A stretch of DNA of 64,000 bases, from contig NC_081826.1 of assembly GCF_030867095.1 (NCBI RefSeq), positions 251,700,251-251,764,250 on the forward strand. The letters are read 5' to 3'. The stretch is from Alligator mississippiensis. Lineage: Eukaryota; Chordata; Crocodylia; Alligatoridae. Within the stretch, counting starts at the first letter, position 1; every line of letters starts with the position of its first letter. The translations under genes and the position numbers were made by a program. The notes beneath the pieces were generated by a model. That model did not search any database. It was not told where the DNA came from and was given only the letters and a program-made list of their open reading frames with translations. Positions 10,564 to 22,448 of this stretch are shown piece by piece.

Positions 10564-13500
10564 GAACATATGAGCAAAAACATAGCATAAAGCCACATTG
10601 ATTTCTGTCAGATATTCTATGTGCTGTGGTATGAACCTAATGATTGGCTCCACAAAATCACTGATGTTAAAGTAGGACTTCCTAGGAGGGAGGAGTGGCA
10701 TGTGAATTGAAAGAAGAATGATACAGTGCCTTGAGACTTGGTTAAAAAGTGGTGGATGGTAACATTTTGACAAAGGCAGATGGGCAGAATCAGACAGTCA
10801 CAGACCAAAGGGAAAGTATGTGGAGAGACATTCAAAGCAGAGGCAGTAGCCACTGCACTGCAGAAAACTTGAAGGCAAAAGAGAGGACAGGAGAGAGTGG
10901 CTGTTGGAAATATAGATGAGGATTAGGAGAGAAAAAGATGACTGAGGATGGGTGAGATAGATGAAACCATGGAAGGGATGGGATTGAAGGAAAAAGTCTA
11001 AGGGGTTAATGGATAAGATAACTTTTCAGTTGAAGGCTATACTGAAGGATCAGAATGGAGAATTCTGGGAACAGCAGCTCCAGACAGTTATGAAGTATAT
11101 ATCGAGGGTACAAAATAACACTTTTTTCTCTTGTAAGCAAAGTCCAGAATGAGTCTTACTATTTACTAGTAGTAAGGAGATGATCTTCAGTATAGAAGTA
11201 ATCATAGTAGCAGACATTTTAGCTAGCAAAGCGCCATCCTGTCAATGGGAGGAGATTATATCTTCACAGACCATCCTTTCTTTTCTGTCAAAAAGTATGG
11301 GAATAAGGGGGCTATGTACTTTTTCCATTTAAAGAGAGAGGGCTGTGCTAGGAGCACTGTTAAACTTCAAAATAATTGTACCCTTAGATGATTTGTGTCT
11401 GCTCAGATCTTGTGTCTGCGCAGCTTTATTGTGGTGGAAATTATCTAGATTGTGTCTTAGAGGAGAAAGGTTAGCATTTTTGCATTTACTGGTGTTCCTG
11501 AATTTGACTTACTGAGAATGGTTTTGAGCAGAGTATTTAGTATGTGTTATCATGTGTGTCATGTGTTCCCAGGCAGTTATGGCAAGCCGATTATCTTTAA
11601 GGCCTCTGCAAACAATTGTTTGTTTGTTTGTTTTCTCTTTTTTCCCCCTTGTGGCTAGGTTTTCCCTAAGACATCAAACTGGCACCTGCTGGATTTCCCC
11701 CTCCTTTCTGCTCCAGACTAGTGAAGATCTTTATTATGCATTCATCCTCCCAAATGAACTGTTGACTGACTGCTTAAAAACAGACTTGCTATTTTATTTT
11801 TTAATTTGTCTCTGTCTCTATCATAGGAGTCTCAGTGGTTCTGCAGTGCTTTGAGAATTGGTGTTGCTGCTATGATGAAGCTCGCATAGTCTGAGGTAAT
11901 TGTTCATGTGTCTCCCATGAATACAATACAAAAGAAAATAAACTCCCAAGTAAAGCAATGCTACTGGTTGTATTATGCTTTAATTCCCTTCAAAAATAAG
12001 AAGCAAGCTTGATAAAAATGCTACTTGCTGAAGAGGATGTCTCCTAAAGATGGCAAGAAATGTCTCATTAAAAAGGTATTCCATATCTCGGAGGCAGAAT
12101 AATACCATGTGATGTGGCAGTTTCTATAGTGACTACTCTTTTGAAAGCACAGTAGGCAGTTCCACAAAACCAAAGCAACTGGCTGAGATTTTTTTTAATT
12201 GAATATAAGGATTTTCTACACTTGAATTGAAAATGCTCCTCCCTGTGAAAGACCCTTTGTTACACACAAGAAAGGAAGGGCTAGTCTTCAGACGTGGAGA
12301 CGTGGAACGGTGGCGTGGAGAGCAGAAAATCAGAAAACTAGCTTAACTGTCTTCTGGCTTGTGATCTTTCATCTACTGTGTACACTTCGGTCTGACTGTC
12401 ACTGGTACTGTTGCTGAAGAGACATGCTCATCTGTGGTTCTTAAGACAGTGAAACGAACTCAGTCGTTCCTTCCTCAGAGGTAAATCACAAAGTAATACA
12501 ATGTTAAGAAAAGCAATAGTTCCACATCGTTATCTCTGCTTGTTCCTGAAAATGTTTGTGAAGTCATTTGGAGCCTTTGGACCTCAGGACACACACACAC
12601 ATGGTTTTAAAGAATAAAGGAGTGAAGGATTCCTTTTTTTCAGAGCCCTTTGTGTACTTCTCGAACATGCTTTCCCCTCTCCTTTGAAAATGTTCCAGTG
12701 GCAACATTTCCCCTTTCAACTGCAAGAACTTTATGACAATGAGATGGATGAACTGAATCATATTGTTGGCTTTCAATTGGTATTTATGTAAAAAGAGAAA
12801 AAGAAAAACTCATTAAATGCTAACTCTGAGAGACCTGAGAATAAGCAGGCTCAACCATGGCTGCTTCAAGCTTGTTGGTGTGGTCATCCCTAACATAGTT
12901 CTTGAAATTCTGAATGGCAAAGTGAGAATCCCCCCATGCTAACTGAAAAGAGACTGAGCACAACATTTCCACCAGGAAAAAAACAGAGTCAAAATAAATG
13001 TGAAACAGTGATGATTTAGACTGTTAGAAAAATGCTAAGTTCATTATCATTGCTAAAGTACTATAGTTTAAAATATTTATTAACTAGTTCTGGGAAAATA
13101 ATTCAATAGCATATGATTTATTTAGCTTCTTTCTGATCTGATCTTCCTGTGAAGATCCACATTTCCTAGAATTTATTTATTTGGATGCATTCTCCTCCAG
13201 TTGACTCTATGGATTGATTGCAAATATTTTGAGTACCGTGTAACCAGAAATATAAAATCACGTGACATTTAATTTTTGTTCCCTTATTGGATGAGCATAA
13301 TTCTTACCTAAATGGTTAGTAGTTTAGGAAAATGCATTTGAATTCTCAAAGATATGAGCTTAAGGTTATGTTCAGGTTACATTTATCTTCCCATGATCAC
13401 TTGAACAAAAGGAACAAGAGCATATCCGAACAAATGCTGAGAAAACAAATCTTTGCACACCTCTTCCAGCGATACTCTTTTTAAACACACATTTGTAAGT

Positions 13501-13792
13501 TAACCATGAACTGTTCTTTGTAGTAATTATTTCTATTACTGCCTGGAGATATTCTAGTATTAAAACCAAGTACAATGATGATGATATGCTATAGGATGGA
13601 TAGTCCTGTAGTTACTGTATTAATATTCTATTATAAAGTGAAACAGCAAAATCTTTGAAAGATGATATGGAGTGAGGAAAAGTGGTCTGTATTGTGATTT
13701 TTAAGAAAAGTTTTACCAGATAATGTTTAATGTTAACTGCAATAAGTTTGACATCAAAACATTTAGCTGTCCATTCTGGGTTTGGAGACTTG
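10564..13792. other. 3.2 kb of unannotated single-copy-looking DNA
   Basis: No transposon ends, LINE remnants or open frames with recognisable domains were seen. There is a short CA run near 12589. This is the longest repeat-poor stretch in the first third of the window and could hold undetected non-coding elements. Confidence 0.45.
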
Positions 13793-14030
13793 GGATCACA
13801 GGAACACAGGGCTGGGAGGACCTCACAAGGTCATCTAGTGCAGCCCCTTGTTCAAGGTAGGACCATCCCTGACTAAACCATCCCGGCCAAGTGTCTGCCT
13901 AACCTGCTCCTGAAAACTTCCAAGGATGGAGATTCCAAAATTTCTCTAGGTAGCCTGCTTCAATGCTTGACCACCCTTATAGTCTGAAAGTTCATTTTAA
14001 ACTCCAACATAAATTTCCCCATATGGTAAT
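13793..14030 (-). mobile_element. CR1 LINE, 3' end fragment, minus strand
   Basis: The left edge reads as the reversed CR1 tail (gggctgggaggacctcacaaggtcatctagtg), followed by the reversed end of ORF2 (tccaaggatggagattcc...tttctctaggtagcctg). The fragment covers about 240 bp and has decayed. Confidence 0.85.
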
Positions 14031-14416
14031 ACCAGTGCAAGCCAAGCCATAAAGTAGACGCAGTTATACCAGATGGGTACTTTAACAAGTTCCCATTCCC
14101 TGCAGGTTGGAACAAGAGTTGTAGTGGGGTGATTTGGCAGGTGATACCAGGAAGCTTACAGGCAGCTCTGTGTGCTTGGGCAATTTTGCAGTAGTTCAGA
14201 GCAAGCACATACTCTACCTCATGACTGCAAGAAGTAGCCTTGAGCACATGGAAATTCAAATAAAGATCCAAATGTATTCAATACAAATGGAGTCCCTTTA
14301 TTATTGCACAGAGCTCTATGCAAGAAACAGGTATAATCATAATTGTAACCACACACACACTAAGGGAGGCCACTCAAATGACATACTGTTATGATTTTAA
14401 AAGAGTACAATATTGG

Positions 14417-15191
14417 TTTGTTTGTAGGACTGTGTGAAGCTTCAAGTGGTGATTCGATTTGGAGGAGATTCAGCCCGATTCAGTGGCCAAATCTCTGAAT
14501 CCGAATCGAATCTGGAGACCAATTTAAAGGTCTGAATCGATTCAAAGCTCTCCAAATCTTCAGAAAAGATTCAGAGAGCTTTGATGATTCGGACAGTCCC
14601 TGGTGGCTGCAGAAGGGAGCTGCAGCTGGACTCCGAGCTGATAAGTACTAGGGGTGGGGGCGGGGGGTGGGGGAGGGGACCATGGAGAAACCCCTGCCAG
14701 CCCCCACCCACTCCCCCAGCCCTCCCAACCCCCACCCGCTCCCCCAGCTCCCCCATGGCTGCCCCGCCCACCCCAGCTCCTGGCCCTTTAAAGAAAATCC
14801 CCGGTGCTCACTGGGTGCTGCCAGGTGGGGAGTGATCCCTGCTGCCCTCCACTGCCCCACGCAGCATGGGGGGCTCTGCACGAGCCCCTTGACCCCCCCC
14901 ACTCTCCCAGCCCCCCCATGGCTGCCATGGCTCCTGCCCTTTAAGAACAAAAATTAAATGGAGAAAAGCCCCAGGACTCACCCCACCACCCAGCAGCACC
15001 CTCTAAGTTGGGGCTTTTTTTTCCCCAAGTGCCAGGAACCTGGGATGGGCAGGGCAGCCATTGCCAGGCTGGGGGGGATGGGCCTGGCTGATTCTGATGA
15101 ATCGATTCGGGACAGTGATTCGAATCACTGTCCCCTGAATCGGCTGAATCTGAAGTGCATACTAGCCACTTTGCACAGAACTATTTGTTTG
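14417..15191. mobile_element. hAT-like element with perfect 8-bp target duplication
   Basis: The element occupies 14425-15183. TTTGTTTG at 14417-14424 is repeated exactly at 15184-15191. The ends are taggactgtgtgaagc and, reversed, tagttctgtgcaaag. Subterminal zones are rich in gattcgaat words. The GC-rich core has two tandem related units, each running from ccatggctgcc to a cccttta-a stretch. No coding region is recognisable and its polyproline-like open frames are composition artefacts. Confidence 0.85.
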
Positions 15192-15990
15192 TAGATAAGC
15201 CTGCTGTCTTTGTTCCTCAGACAGTCCACATCTATTTAAAATAAAAGTCCCTACCTTACAGGGTGTGAGGATAACATTAAAGATTGTGAGATACTTGGAT
15301 ACTTTGATAATGGTGGCTGTATAAGTACTTAAATAGAAAGGTGGCTAAAACAATGGACTGGGGGATCAGGATTTGTATAGAATTCATTAAAACTTCTCTG
15401 TGGCTCAGCATCTTTTATAGTAATATTATGGATATAATATTAATTCTTTTCCTTTCAGGGTTAGTGAAGATTAGTACATTAATGTTAGGGTCTATAATTT
15501 CTATATTGGAATTTTCAGTTGTGTTCACTATTGTCTTAGCTTTGCTGCCACTGAATTCACCAGGATGTCAGAGCAGAGTTGAGGCAGTACTAATTGCCTT
15601 TAAAAATCCGAATCCAAGATGCTATTTAAATGCAAAGTATTACAAGCATTTTTGTTGGGGGCTGGATTTGATAATGAACCTTGAGGTCCCCTCCCAACCT
15701 TATAATTCTTTGTGTGATTAATTGGTATAGTTTTTAAAAACAGGTAGGTTTGCAAAATGGCACTGTTGCTCAGACTTAGTACTGTCCATTACAGGCCCCT
15801 CCCCCACCAGCACCATAAGGCAAGCAGCAGGAAAAACAAACAGAAATGAATCCAAATAACGAACAAGATACACCTTCACAACCAAGCAGTATAAGGGTGG
15901 ATATGGAGGAAGACACAGAAGCCAGGAAACCATGGGTTTTTATAATTTGCAACACACTATTATAAGCAGTTACTTGTGCTTCTTTGCCTT
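15192..15990. other. Unannotated AT-rich DNA
   Basis: Nothing could be recognised between the hAT element and the Harbinger-derived region. Confidence 0.45.
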
Positions 15991-16239
15991 CACCCCACGA
16001 TGACCCTGATCCACCCCGTCTCCCTGAAATGCAGTGGCACCCTCCTGGCCCTGCTGGCAGTCATATGGCCCTCCTGTGACCCCACTGAGTTAGGGGGAAC
16101 AGGCTCGGCTGTAATTGTCCACTTGTCTTGCATAGAGGCAAGAAGAGCAGACTGACTTTTCCCTTTCAGGTGTTGTACCCATTTATTTAGATACTTTGCA
16201 CACTCTGAAAGGCATCATTGCAAGTGTCCTGTGACCTCT

Positions 16240-17048
16240 GTAATTCAACACAGGACTGGTCGACCATGTCTTTCAAATTCTGCATGGTTTCTTACACTTA
16301 TTCGAGGATGGAATCCCTTACGCAGCGACTCGTGGCGCTTGTCCCGCCAGGCATCTGTGCGTTCCGCTCTGGCTACTGAGGACTCTGCCAAAACCTCGAG
16401 TAAGCTTTTGGGGGACCATCTCTGCTTGCTGCGAAAATCTCTGCAGCACTCTGCTGAAGTGTGAGCAGGATGCCATTCCTGGCAGCCATGGGTTGTGGTG
16501 GCTGATAAACGAAGAAAAAAGCAATGGTTGCCTTCTCCCCAACAGAAAGAAAATACACACCCCCACCCGCACCATGCAGTGCACAAAATGCCAGCAGGCA
16601 TGGAAACAGACCCTGAAGCAGTGGGGCACCACTCGTACTGCCCAAAACTTACAAGTACTCACTTTGGAAACAGGTCTATGGCTGCCATCCTAGCTGCAAA
16701 AAATTAATTAAAGCAAATAATTAGTTTGGCATCTGTGTTACATTATAAGCCATTCCCATCATGACCTATCAAACCCATCATGCACCAAAAGAACATGATG
16801 ACCCACCTACAGTAACACATGAATTTCTCCCCCTCCCACTGGGGGCCCCCCCAAACCCAACCAACATGAACCCGGGCATTGCCTGGCAGTGGCAAGAGGC
16901 AAGTTACAAGAGACTTACCAGGTCCAGCATGTTCTTGGGTCTTGGTAGTAGTAGATGATGCATCAGCTGCATGGGTTTCTTCCTGACCCTCCACCTCCTC
17001 CGCTTCATCATCTATGCTAGTCTGTGGAACAGAGAGGCTAAGTGGCAC
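16240..17048 (-). pseudogene. Myb/SANT-like Harbinger partner protein, remnant
   Basis: The proximal part (17048 leftward) encodes an acidic segment, SIDDEAEEVEGQEETHAADAS, like the acidic linker that follows the Myb/SANT domain in these proteins. Further on, SSVARAERTDAWRDKRHESL (minus, about 16390-16330) resembles their C-terminal helix with its conserved DAWR-type motif. The pieces lie in different frames, separated by unreadable DNA at 16660-16740, so at least two frame changes occurred. The N-terminal Myb domain itself could not be seen. The known role of such proteins is to bring the transposase to the nucleus and the element ends. This call depends strongly on the neighbouring transposase. 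Confidence 0.5.
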
Positions 17049-17051
17049 TAA

Positions 17052-18152
17052 GTGTATGATGACCGATGGTTCTTCCTGACAGCATTAATGACAATAATAA
17101 TAAGAAGATACAGGTACCCAGAAGACTTGGAATACACAGAGGAAAGCGAAGAAGTGGAATTTGACTGGGTTCTGTGGAGAAACCTGAGAAGGATGGGAAT
17201 CTGCACGGTGTGGGCCTGTGAGAGCAGCTCAGACTGGTGGGAGTGAATCGTGCTGACCGCTTGGAATGACCAGCAGTGGCTGGAGATGTTCTGAATGAAA
17301 AGGAAGACATTCTGTCATACTGTCTCAATGCTGGGGCCCCACACTGTGAGAAGGACTCTAACATGCATTGGACCATCCCACCAGACAAGAGGGTTGCAAT
17401 GGCCATCATGAAACTGGCCAGCCCATCCAGCCTCCACTATATCATGAACCAGTTCAGTGTGGCTGCCTGCATGGTTGGGCTGGCAACTCGTGAGGTATGC
17501 CGGCTGCTTAAGGAGATGGCTACAAACAAAATTATCCATCTGGCGAATCCACAGCAAATCATAGATGGCTTTAATGAGAAGGGGTTCCTTAACTGTGTGG
17601 GGGCTTTAGACAGCACTCACATCCCAGTGCTGTGCCCTGTGGGGATGGGGAGGATACACAAACAGGAAAGGATATTCCTCTGTGATCCTGCAAGCTGTGG
17701 GGGACCACTGGAGCTGGTTCATGAACATTTATACTGGATGGATCTGCAACGTGCATGATGTGTGTGTATTCAGAAACTCCCCTCTGCTTGCCCTCGTGGA
17801 GAAAGGACACTACACATCTGGCATGGAGCAGACTGATCCACAATATTGCAGGTCCCCCAGTTATATTAGCAGACACTGCCTAACCCTTGAAGCTCTGGCT
17901 GATGAAGCCTTATGGAGGGAGCATGACTGACCTGCAGAAGCTGGCTTTTAACTGCTGCCTGAGCAGTTGCAGGATGGCCGTGGAAAGTGCATTTGGCCGA
18001 CTGAAAGGACAATGGAGGGAGCTTACGTGCTGGCTCGAGATGGAGCAAGAAGATATCATGGCCTTTGTAGTGGCAGCCTGTGTGCTGCACAATATCTGTG
18101 AGAGCTGCAGAGAGGTTTTCAAGCAGTCATGGGAAGAAGAAGCGCAAGCATG
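17052..18152 (+). pseudogene. HARBI1-like PIF/Harbinger transposase, frameshifted
   Basis: This is the DDE nuclease that cuts and pastes the element. The parts occur in order across three frames. An N-terminal leader is at 17052-17246 (TALMTIIIRRYRYPEDLE). The main block at 17276-17758 contains IPPDKRVAMAIMKLASPSSL, a helix-turn-helix-like segment, and NCVGALDSTHIPVLCP with the first catalytic Asp. After a frame change, 17682-17930 has NIYTGWICNVHDVCVFRNS with the second Asp. After another, 17887-18153 has VESAFGRLKGQW with the catalytic Glu and VVAACVLHNICE at the C-terminus. All three acidic residues are thus readable, although at least two frame changes and a stop upstream of the main block disable the gene. 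Family length is about 350 residues, close to what is seen here. Confidence 0.85.
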
Positions 18153-18310
18153 ACAGGCAGTGGCCAGACAACGGCAGCAGCAGCAGCAGCACAGGGACCG
18201 AGGAGATATCCTCAAGGAGAGGCTGGTCGGGCGGCCCTTGTGCGTGTTTGTCTGGCAGGATATATTGCCAACAACAACACCTAGTGCTTTGTTGTAAAAT
18301 AAATTCATTT

Positions 18311-19380
18311 TTTTACACTTTAAATCTGTGTCTGTCTACTGGGGCGTGCAGTGTTGCTGATGGGGGGGCAGAAGGGAGGACGGTCAGGGGAAGGGGGAGG
18401 AAATCTGGACTGGGCTAGGGGTTTACTGCTTCCAGATTTTGAGTGGTTTGGGGGAGGGGGGCATTATGCACCATCACCCACATCTGAATGAGTCTCGTCC
18501 CCCCCCCCAACACACACACACACACACGTGGGTGAGAAGAAAGGATAACTATATTATAGCTCTTGGCAGGCTAGGTGGGTGGGGGACCAAGCTGAACAGT
18601 AACCCACATTTTGAAAAACATTCCAAAAACATTTATAAAATAATTCACAACACACCTCCAAAAGTTGTATGTGGGACTGCACAAACAGCTTGATGGTGTA
18701 CTGGGGCAGGGATTCCAATGGGAGCCCACATTGGAAACTGTATGAAGATCAAATAACTCAGGAATGCTGGGAAATGTAGTCCAAAAAACAGCCAGAAGAG
18801 CTCACCACCACCAATATCAACAGCAATCATCAATCAACCAGGAGGCAACAAACACCCACTCACTTACCCACCCACCCGCTACTCTAGGATATCATAGCAG
18901 TAGTCATAGCAGCTATAGTAAATGAAAAAAAACACATATATTTGTGACATGGTGGGATGGGGAAGGAAAAGGAATGGGAGGGGAGGATTCACGCAACTTG
19001 TCTTTGGGATTGGGATGGGGTCTTTGGGTTTGCAAACTGACAGAGAGAGTCCAGACCAACCAAGCATTGGGAGGGTGCAAGTGGCCATGCCCATGCCCAG
19101 GGGAGACTCCCAGTGAGAGTCCAAGGGTGGAGACTGGGGCACCTGGGTGGTTTACATGTGCCTCCTGCTGTAATACATTAGGAAAGACATTCTAGGGGTT
19201 AAATTGGTATTTGACTCCCTCTACTGAAATCTGCAGGGAATGACACACGAGGCTTAACTCGCTCAAAAGCGTCATTCGTGCGAACACAAATGCCATGTCA
19301 TGCAAACAAAAATGCACCGCACCAAAAAAAGGTGCGTTAAAATTTTCAGGCACTCTATATTAATGTGTGTGTGTTCTACA
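18311..19380. other. Unannotated DNA downstream of the Harbinger transposase
   Basis: It contains G-rich stretches, a CA run at 18511-18527, and a segment with gcgttaaaattttcaggc near 19330 that could be a Harbinger-type end. No inverted partner was found upstream, so this is not claimed as a terminus. Confidence 0.4.
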
Positions 19381-21785
19381 CATAGATTTCATAGATTTCA
19401 TAGACATTAGGGCTGGAAGGGACCTCGGAAGATCATCGAGTCCAGCCCCCCGCCCAAAGGGCAGGACGTCAGCTGGGGTCATAGGATCCCAGCAAGATAA
19501 GCATCCAGTTTCATCTTGAAGGTGTTCAATGAAGGCGCTTGAACAACCTCCGGTGGCAGGCTGTTCCAGACCTTGGGGGCTCGGACAGTAAAGAAATTCT
19601 TCCTTATGTCCAGCCTGAAACGATCTTGTAGTAGTTTGTGACCATTCGTCCTCGTCATCCCTTGGGGCGCTCTGGTGAACAAATGTTCCCCCAGATACTG
19701 GTGATCACCCCTGATAAACTTGTAGGTGGCCATCAGATCACCCCTGAGCCTGCGCTTTTCCAGGCTAAAGAGCCCCAGGGCTCTCAGCCTGTCATCGTAG
19801 GGTCTGCTTCCCTGACCCCTGATCATGCGCGTGGCTCTTCTCTGGACTCTCTCAAGCTTCTCCACATCCTTTTTGAATTGTGGAGCCCAAAACTGGACGC
19901 AGTACTCCAGCTGCGGCCTCACTAAGGCCGAGTACAGGGGGAGAATGACGTCCCGGGATTTGCTTGAGAAGCATCTATGGATGCAAGCCAGCGTTTTGGT
20001 CGCTTTACTAGCCACAGCATCGCATTGCAGGCTCATGTTCATCTTGTGGTCAATGATGACCCCCAAGTCTCTTTCTTCCATAGTGCTAACCAACATAGCA
20101 CTGCCGAGCCTATAAGGATGCTGCGGGTTTTTCTTCCCAAGGTGGAGAACCTTGCATTTATCGGCATTGAACACCATCAGATTTTCATCCGCCCACTTGC
20201 TGAGCCTGTCCAGGTCAGCCTGGATCACCCGCCTGTCTTCTAGCGTGGATGCTTTGCCCCAAAGTTTGGTGTCATCGGCGAACTTGGCCAGTCCGCTTCT
20301 GACTCCAGTGTCCACATCGTTAATGAAGATGTTGAACAGTATGGGTCCAAGGACAGAACCCTGGGGGACCCCACTGGTCACAGGACACCACGATGAGTGA
20401 CTTCCATCAATTACTACCCTCTGGGTCCGACCCTGGAGCCAATTTTCCAGCCAGTGGATCGTGGGGGACCCAAGGCGACAATTGGCCAGTTTCTCCAAAA
20501 CACGATCATGGGACACCAGATCGAAGGCTTTTTTGAAGTCAAGATATATGACATCAATCTCATCTCCCTTGTCCAGGTGATAGGTCACCTGGTCGTAGAA
20601 GGAAATGAGATTGGTCAAGCAAGACCTACCCGCAACAAACCCATGCTGGCTATCCCTTAAGATGTTGGCGTCAGCCAGTCCATTAAGGATGGCCTCCTTA
20701 ATAAACTTTTCTAAGATCTTCCCTGGGATAGAAGTCAGGCTGATGGGCCTATAGTTAGCCGGATCCACTTTCCTCCCTTTCTTGAAGATAGGCACCACGT
20801 TGGCCTTCTTCCAGTCTTCGGGCACTACACCAGAGCGCCAAGAGTTTTCAAAGATCCGCGCTAGAGGCTGGGCTATGATGCTCGCCAGCTCCTTGAGTAC
20901 CCTGGGGTGAAGATTGTCAGGGCCGGCTGACTTGAAGGTATCCAGCTTCTCAAGATGTTCCTTCACAAAGTCAGCATTAATGGAGGGCAGGGGATCACCC
21001 TCACCCTGACTTCCTGGCCCTGTAGCAGGCACGGGCGTCCCATGGGGCTGATGAAAGACCGACGCAAAGTACCTATTTAATAGGTTGGCTTTTTCCTGGG
21101 CGTCAGTTGTCAGTTGCCCCATCTGGTTCAGCAGGGGTCCAACGTTGCCCCTGCTTTTCCTCCGGCTCCCCACATGTCTGAAAAAGGACTTTTTATTGTC
21201 CTTGATGCTCAAAGCTAGCTGGAGTTCAGTTGCAGCCTTGGCTTTCCTGGTCTGCTCCCTACAGGACCGGACCAGTGCAGAATAATCCTCCTTGGAGGTG
21301 ACTCCCATCCTCCATCCTTTGTAGGCCTTTCTTTTTAGCCTCAGGAGGTCTGCCAGGTCCCTGGAGAGCCAGGGGGGCTGCTGTGCCCTCTTGCTGCCTT
21401 TCCTCCGAGATGGAATAGACTTCGTTTGTGCATTGAGGATCGCTCCCTTGAGGAGCAGCCACTCTTCTTGAACTCCCCTCTCCCTGCGGTCACAGTCCCT
21501 TAGGGCCTCACTGACAAGCCTCCTGAGCTTGTCAAAGTCGGCTTTCCTGAAGTCAAGGACTTGCGTGTTGCTGACCGACTTGCCAGCTTTTCGGCAGATG
21601 GTGAAGGTGATCAGCTCGTGGTCGCTGTCACCCAGCTTCCCATCGATCACTAGGTCGCCGACTAGGTCCTCCCCAGTAGCCAGCACCAGGTCGAGCAGCG
21701 CTTTGCCTCTCGTCGGCCCATAGACTTCTTGAGTCAGGTAGAGGTCATCCACGCACGAGAGGAAGCTCTGCGACCTTACACACGC
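19381..21785 (-). mobile_element. CR1 LINE, young, 5' truncated
   Basis: This 2.4-kb minus-strand copy has its 3' end at 19381, where the minus strand ends in three tandem tctatgaaa-type units. The 5' end is cut inside the endonuclease at about 21785, upstream of SFLSCVDDLYLTQEV. The surviving frame is unbroken over 757 codons, which is striking beside the decayed CR1 copies at 2.5, 7 and 41 kb. The lack of a 5' end means the copy was never mobile by itself. Confidence 0.95.
19479..21752 (-). CDS. CR1 ORF2 protein, partial: reverse transcriptase with residual endonuclease
   Basis: It encodes the pol-like protein of a CR1 non-LTR retrotransposon, which nicks DNA and copies its own RNA at the nick. 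Residues 1-55 are the end of the APE-type endonuclease, including the SDHELITF block with its conserved Asp-His. Residues about 60-300 are the linker. The reverse transcriptase spans about 315-560, with [63 protein letters not shown] and the catalytic FADDTKLWG near residue 489. The C-terminal part has the CR1-specific VQRRATRMIRG and DRFRLDIRKNFFTVR blocks. The Met start is arbitrary because the copy is 5' truncated. The frame stays open to its natural stop, so the insertion is recent or by chance undamaged. ORF1 is absent. Confidence 0.95.
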   Translation of the reverse strand: MDDLYLTQEVYGPTRGKALLDLVLATGEDLVGDLVIDGKLGDSDHELITFTICRKAGKSVSNTQVLDFRKADFDKLRRLVSEALRDCDRRERGVQEEWLLLKGAILNAQTKSIPSRRKGSKRAQQPPWLSRDLADLLRLKRKAYKGWRMGVTSKEDYSALVRSCREQTRKAKAATELQLALSIKDNKKSFFRHVGSRRKSRGNVGPLLNQMGQLTTDAQEKANLLNRYFASVFHQPHGTPVPATGPGSQGEGDPLPSINADFVKEHLEKLDTFKSAGPDNLHPRVLKELASIIAQPLARIFENSWRSGVVPEDWKKANVVPIFKKGRKVDPANYRPISLTSIPGKILEKFIKEAILNGLADANILRDSQHGFVAGRSCLTNLISFYDQVTYHLDKGDEIDVIYLDFKKAFDLVSHDRVLEKLANCRLGSPTIHWLENWLQGRTQRVVIDGSHSSWCPVTSGVPQGSVLGPILFNIFINDVDTGVRSGLAKFADDTKLWGKASTLEDRRVIQADLDRLSKWADENLMVFNADKCKVLHLGKKNPQHPYRLGSAMLVSTMEERDLGVIIDHKMNMSLQCDAVASKATKTLACIHRCFSSKSRDVILPLYSALVRPQLEYCVQFWAPQFKKDVEKLERVQRRATRMIRGQGSRPYDDRLRALGLFSLEKRRLRGDLMATYKFIRGDHQYLGEHLFTRAPQGMTRTNGHKLLQDRFRLDIRKNFFTVRAPKVWNSLPPEVVQAPSLNTFKMKLDAYLAGIL

Positions 21786-21789
21786 CCTT

Positions 21790-22448
21790 AGAGAATAGAA
21801 GTAATTTCATTTTAAATGTTGTTTGCCAGGGATTGTTTACTTGGAAGTCAAGTTTGCTTGCAATAAAAGCAAGGCTTAAAAAAAATAGCCATGTGCTTTT
21901 ATTGGAACATTTATCACCTTAGTTGAGTTTATATAACCACAAATGTAATTGGAAAATTTACATACAGGCATAGAAAAAATCTTGGAAAAAGCTCAGGTCT
22001 CATCAAAATTACACATGAAAGAACTTGTGCAGAAATTGTTCTGGAAAGTGATTTGTTGTAAATCCAAAAGGCATTACAGAAGATACACTATAAGAGGCCT
22101 TGTTGTTTCTCATTTGACTGCTCTACAATCTAATGTGCTCAGGAGCAACTTGCTTCCTCAGCGTTTTCTACAGCTGTAGAGATTTTGAGAGAGCATGCCA
22201 GCAAATCTGTAAGTTCAACAAGCTTCCTCCCCCGCCCCCTTATATCCTTGCACAGCAAAGCACCCTAATACTGGCACCTGTTCAAGAAAATAATGGATTG
22301 ATTTAATTTTCATTTTACTACTTGACTGCAGCTGCATTAATGACAAATACATTCTTGCCCCATAACACAAAAACAAAAAACTGTGTTGATGTTATTGCCA
22401 TTTAAAATATACCTGTCTAGGAGTGTGTTCCATTTTACGATGCCATGG
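21790..22448. other. Unannotated DNA
   Basis: AT-rich DNA between the young CR1 and the foldback hAT element. No feature could be recognised. Confidence 0.45.

Larger units (their letters stand above)
16000..18310. mobile_element. PIF/Harbinger DNA transposon, decayed, two divergent genes
   Basis: The region holds remnants of the two proteins that PIF/Harbinger transposons encode: a DDE transposase on the plus strand (17052-18152) and a Myb/SANT-type DNA-binding partner on the minus strand (about 16240-17048). They are arranged head to head around 17050, so promoters probably lay between them. Neither terminal inverted repeats nor the 3-bp duplication were identified, so the true ends are not fixed. 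An aataaa at 18299 just after the transposase fits its poly(A) signal. Related non-coding DNA probably extends right to about 19380, where the CR1 begins. Confidence 0.75.

Noticed and set aside
14571-15194. Proline-rich open frames
   Set aside because: C-rich core of a non-coding hAT element; composition explains the lack of stops.
18330-18420. Possible 3' end of a host gene near the aataaa at 18299
   Set aside because: The signal sits just after the Harbinger transposase and is explained by it.
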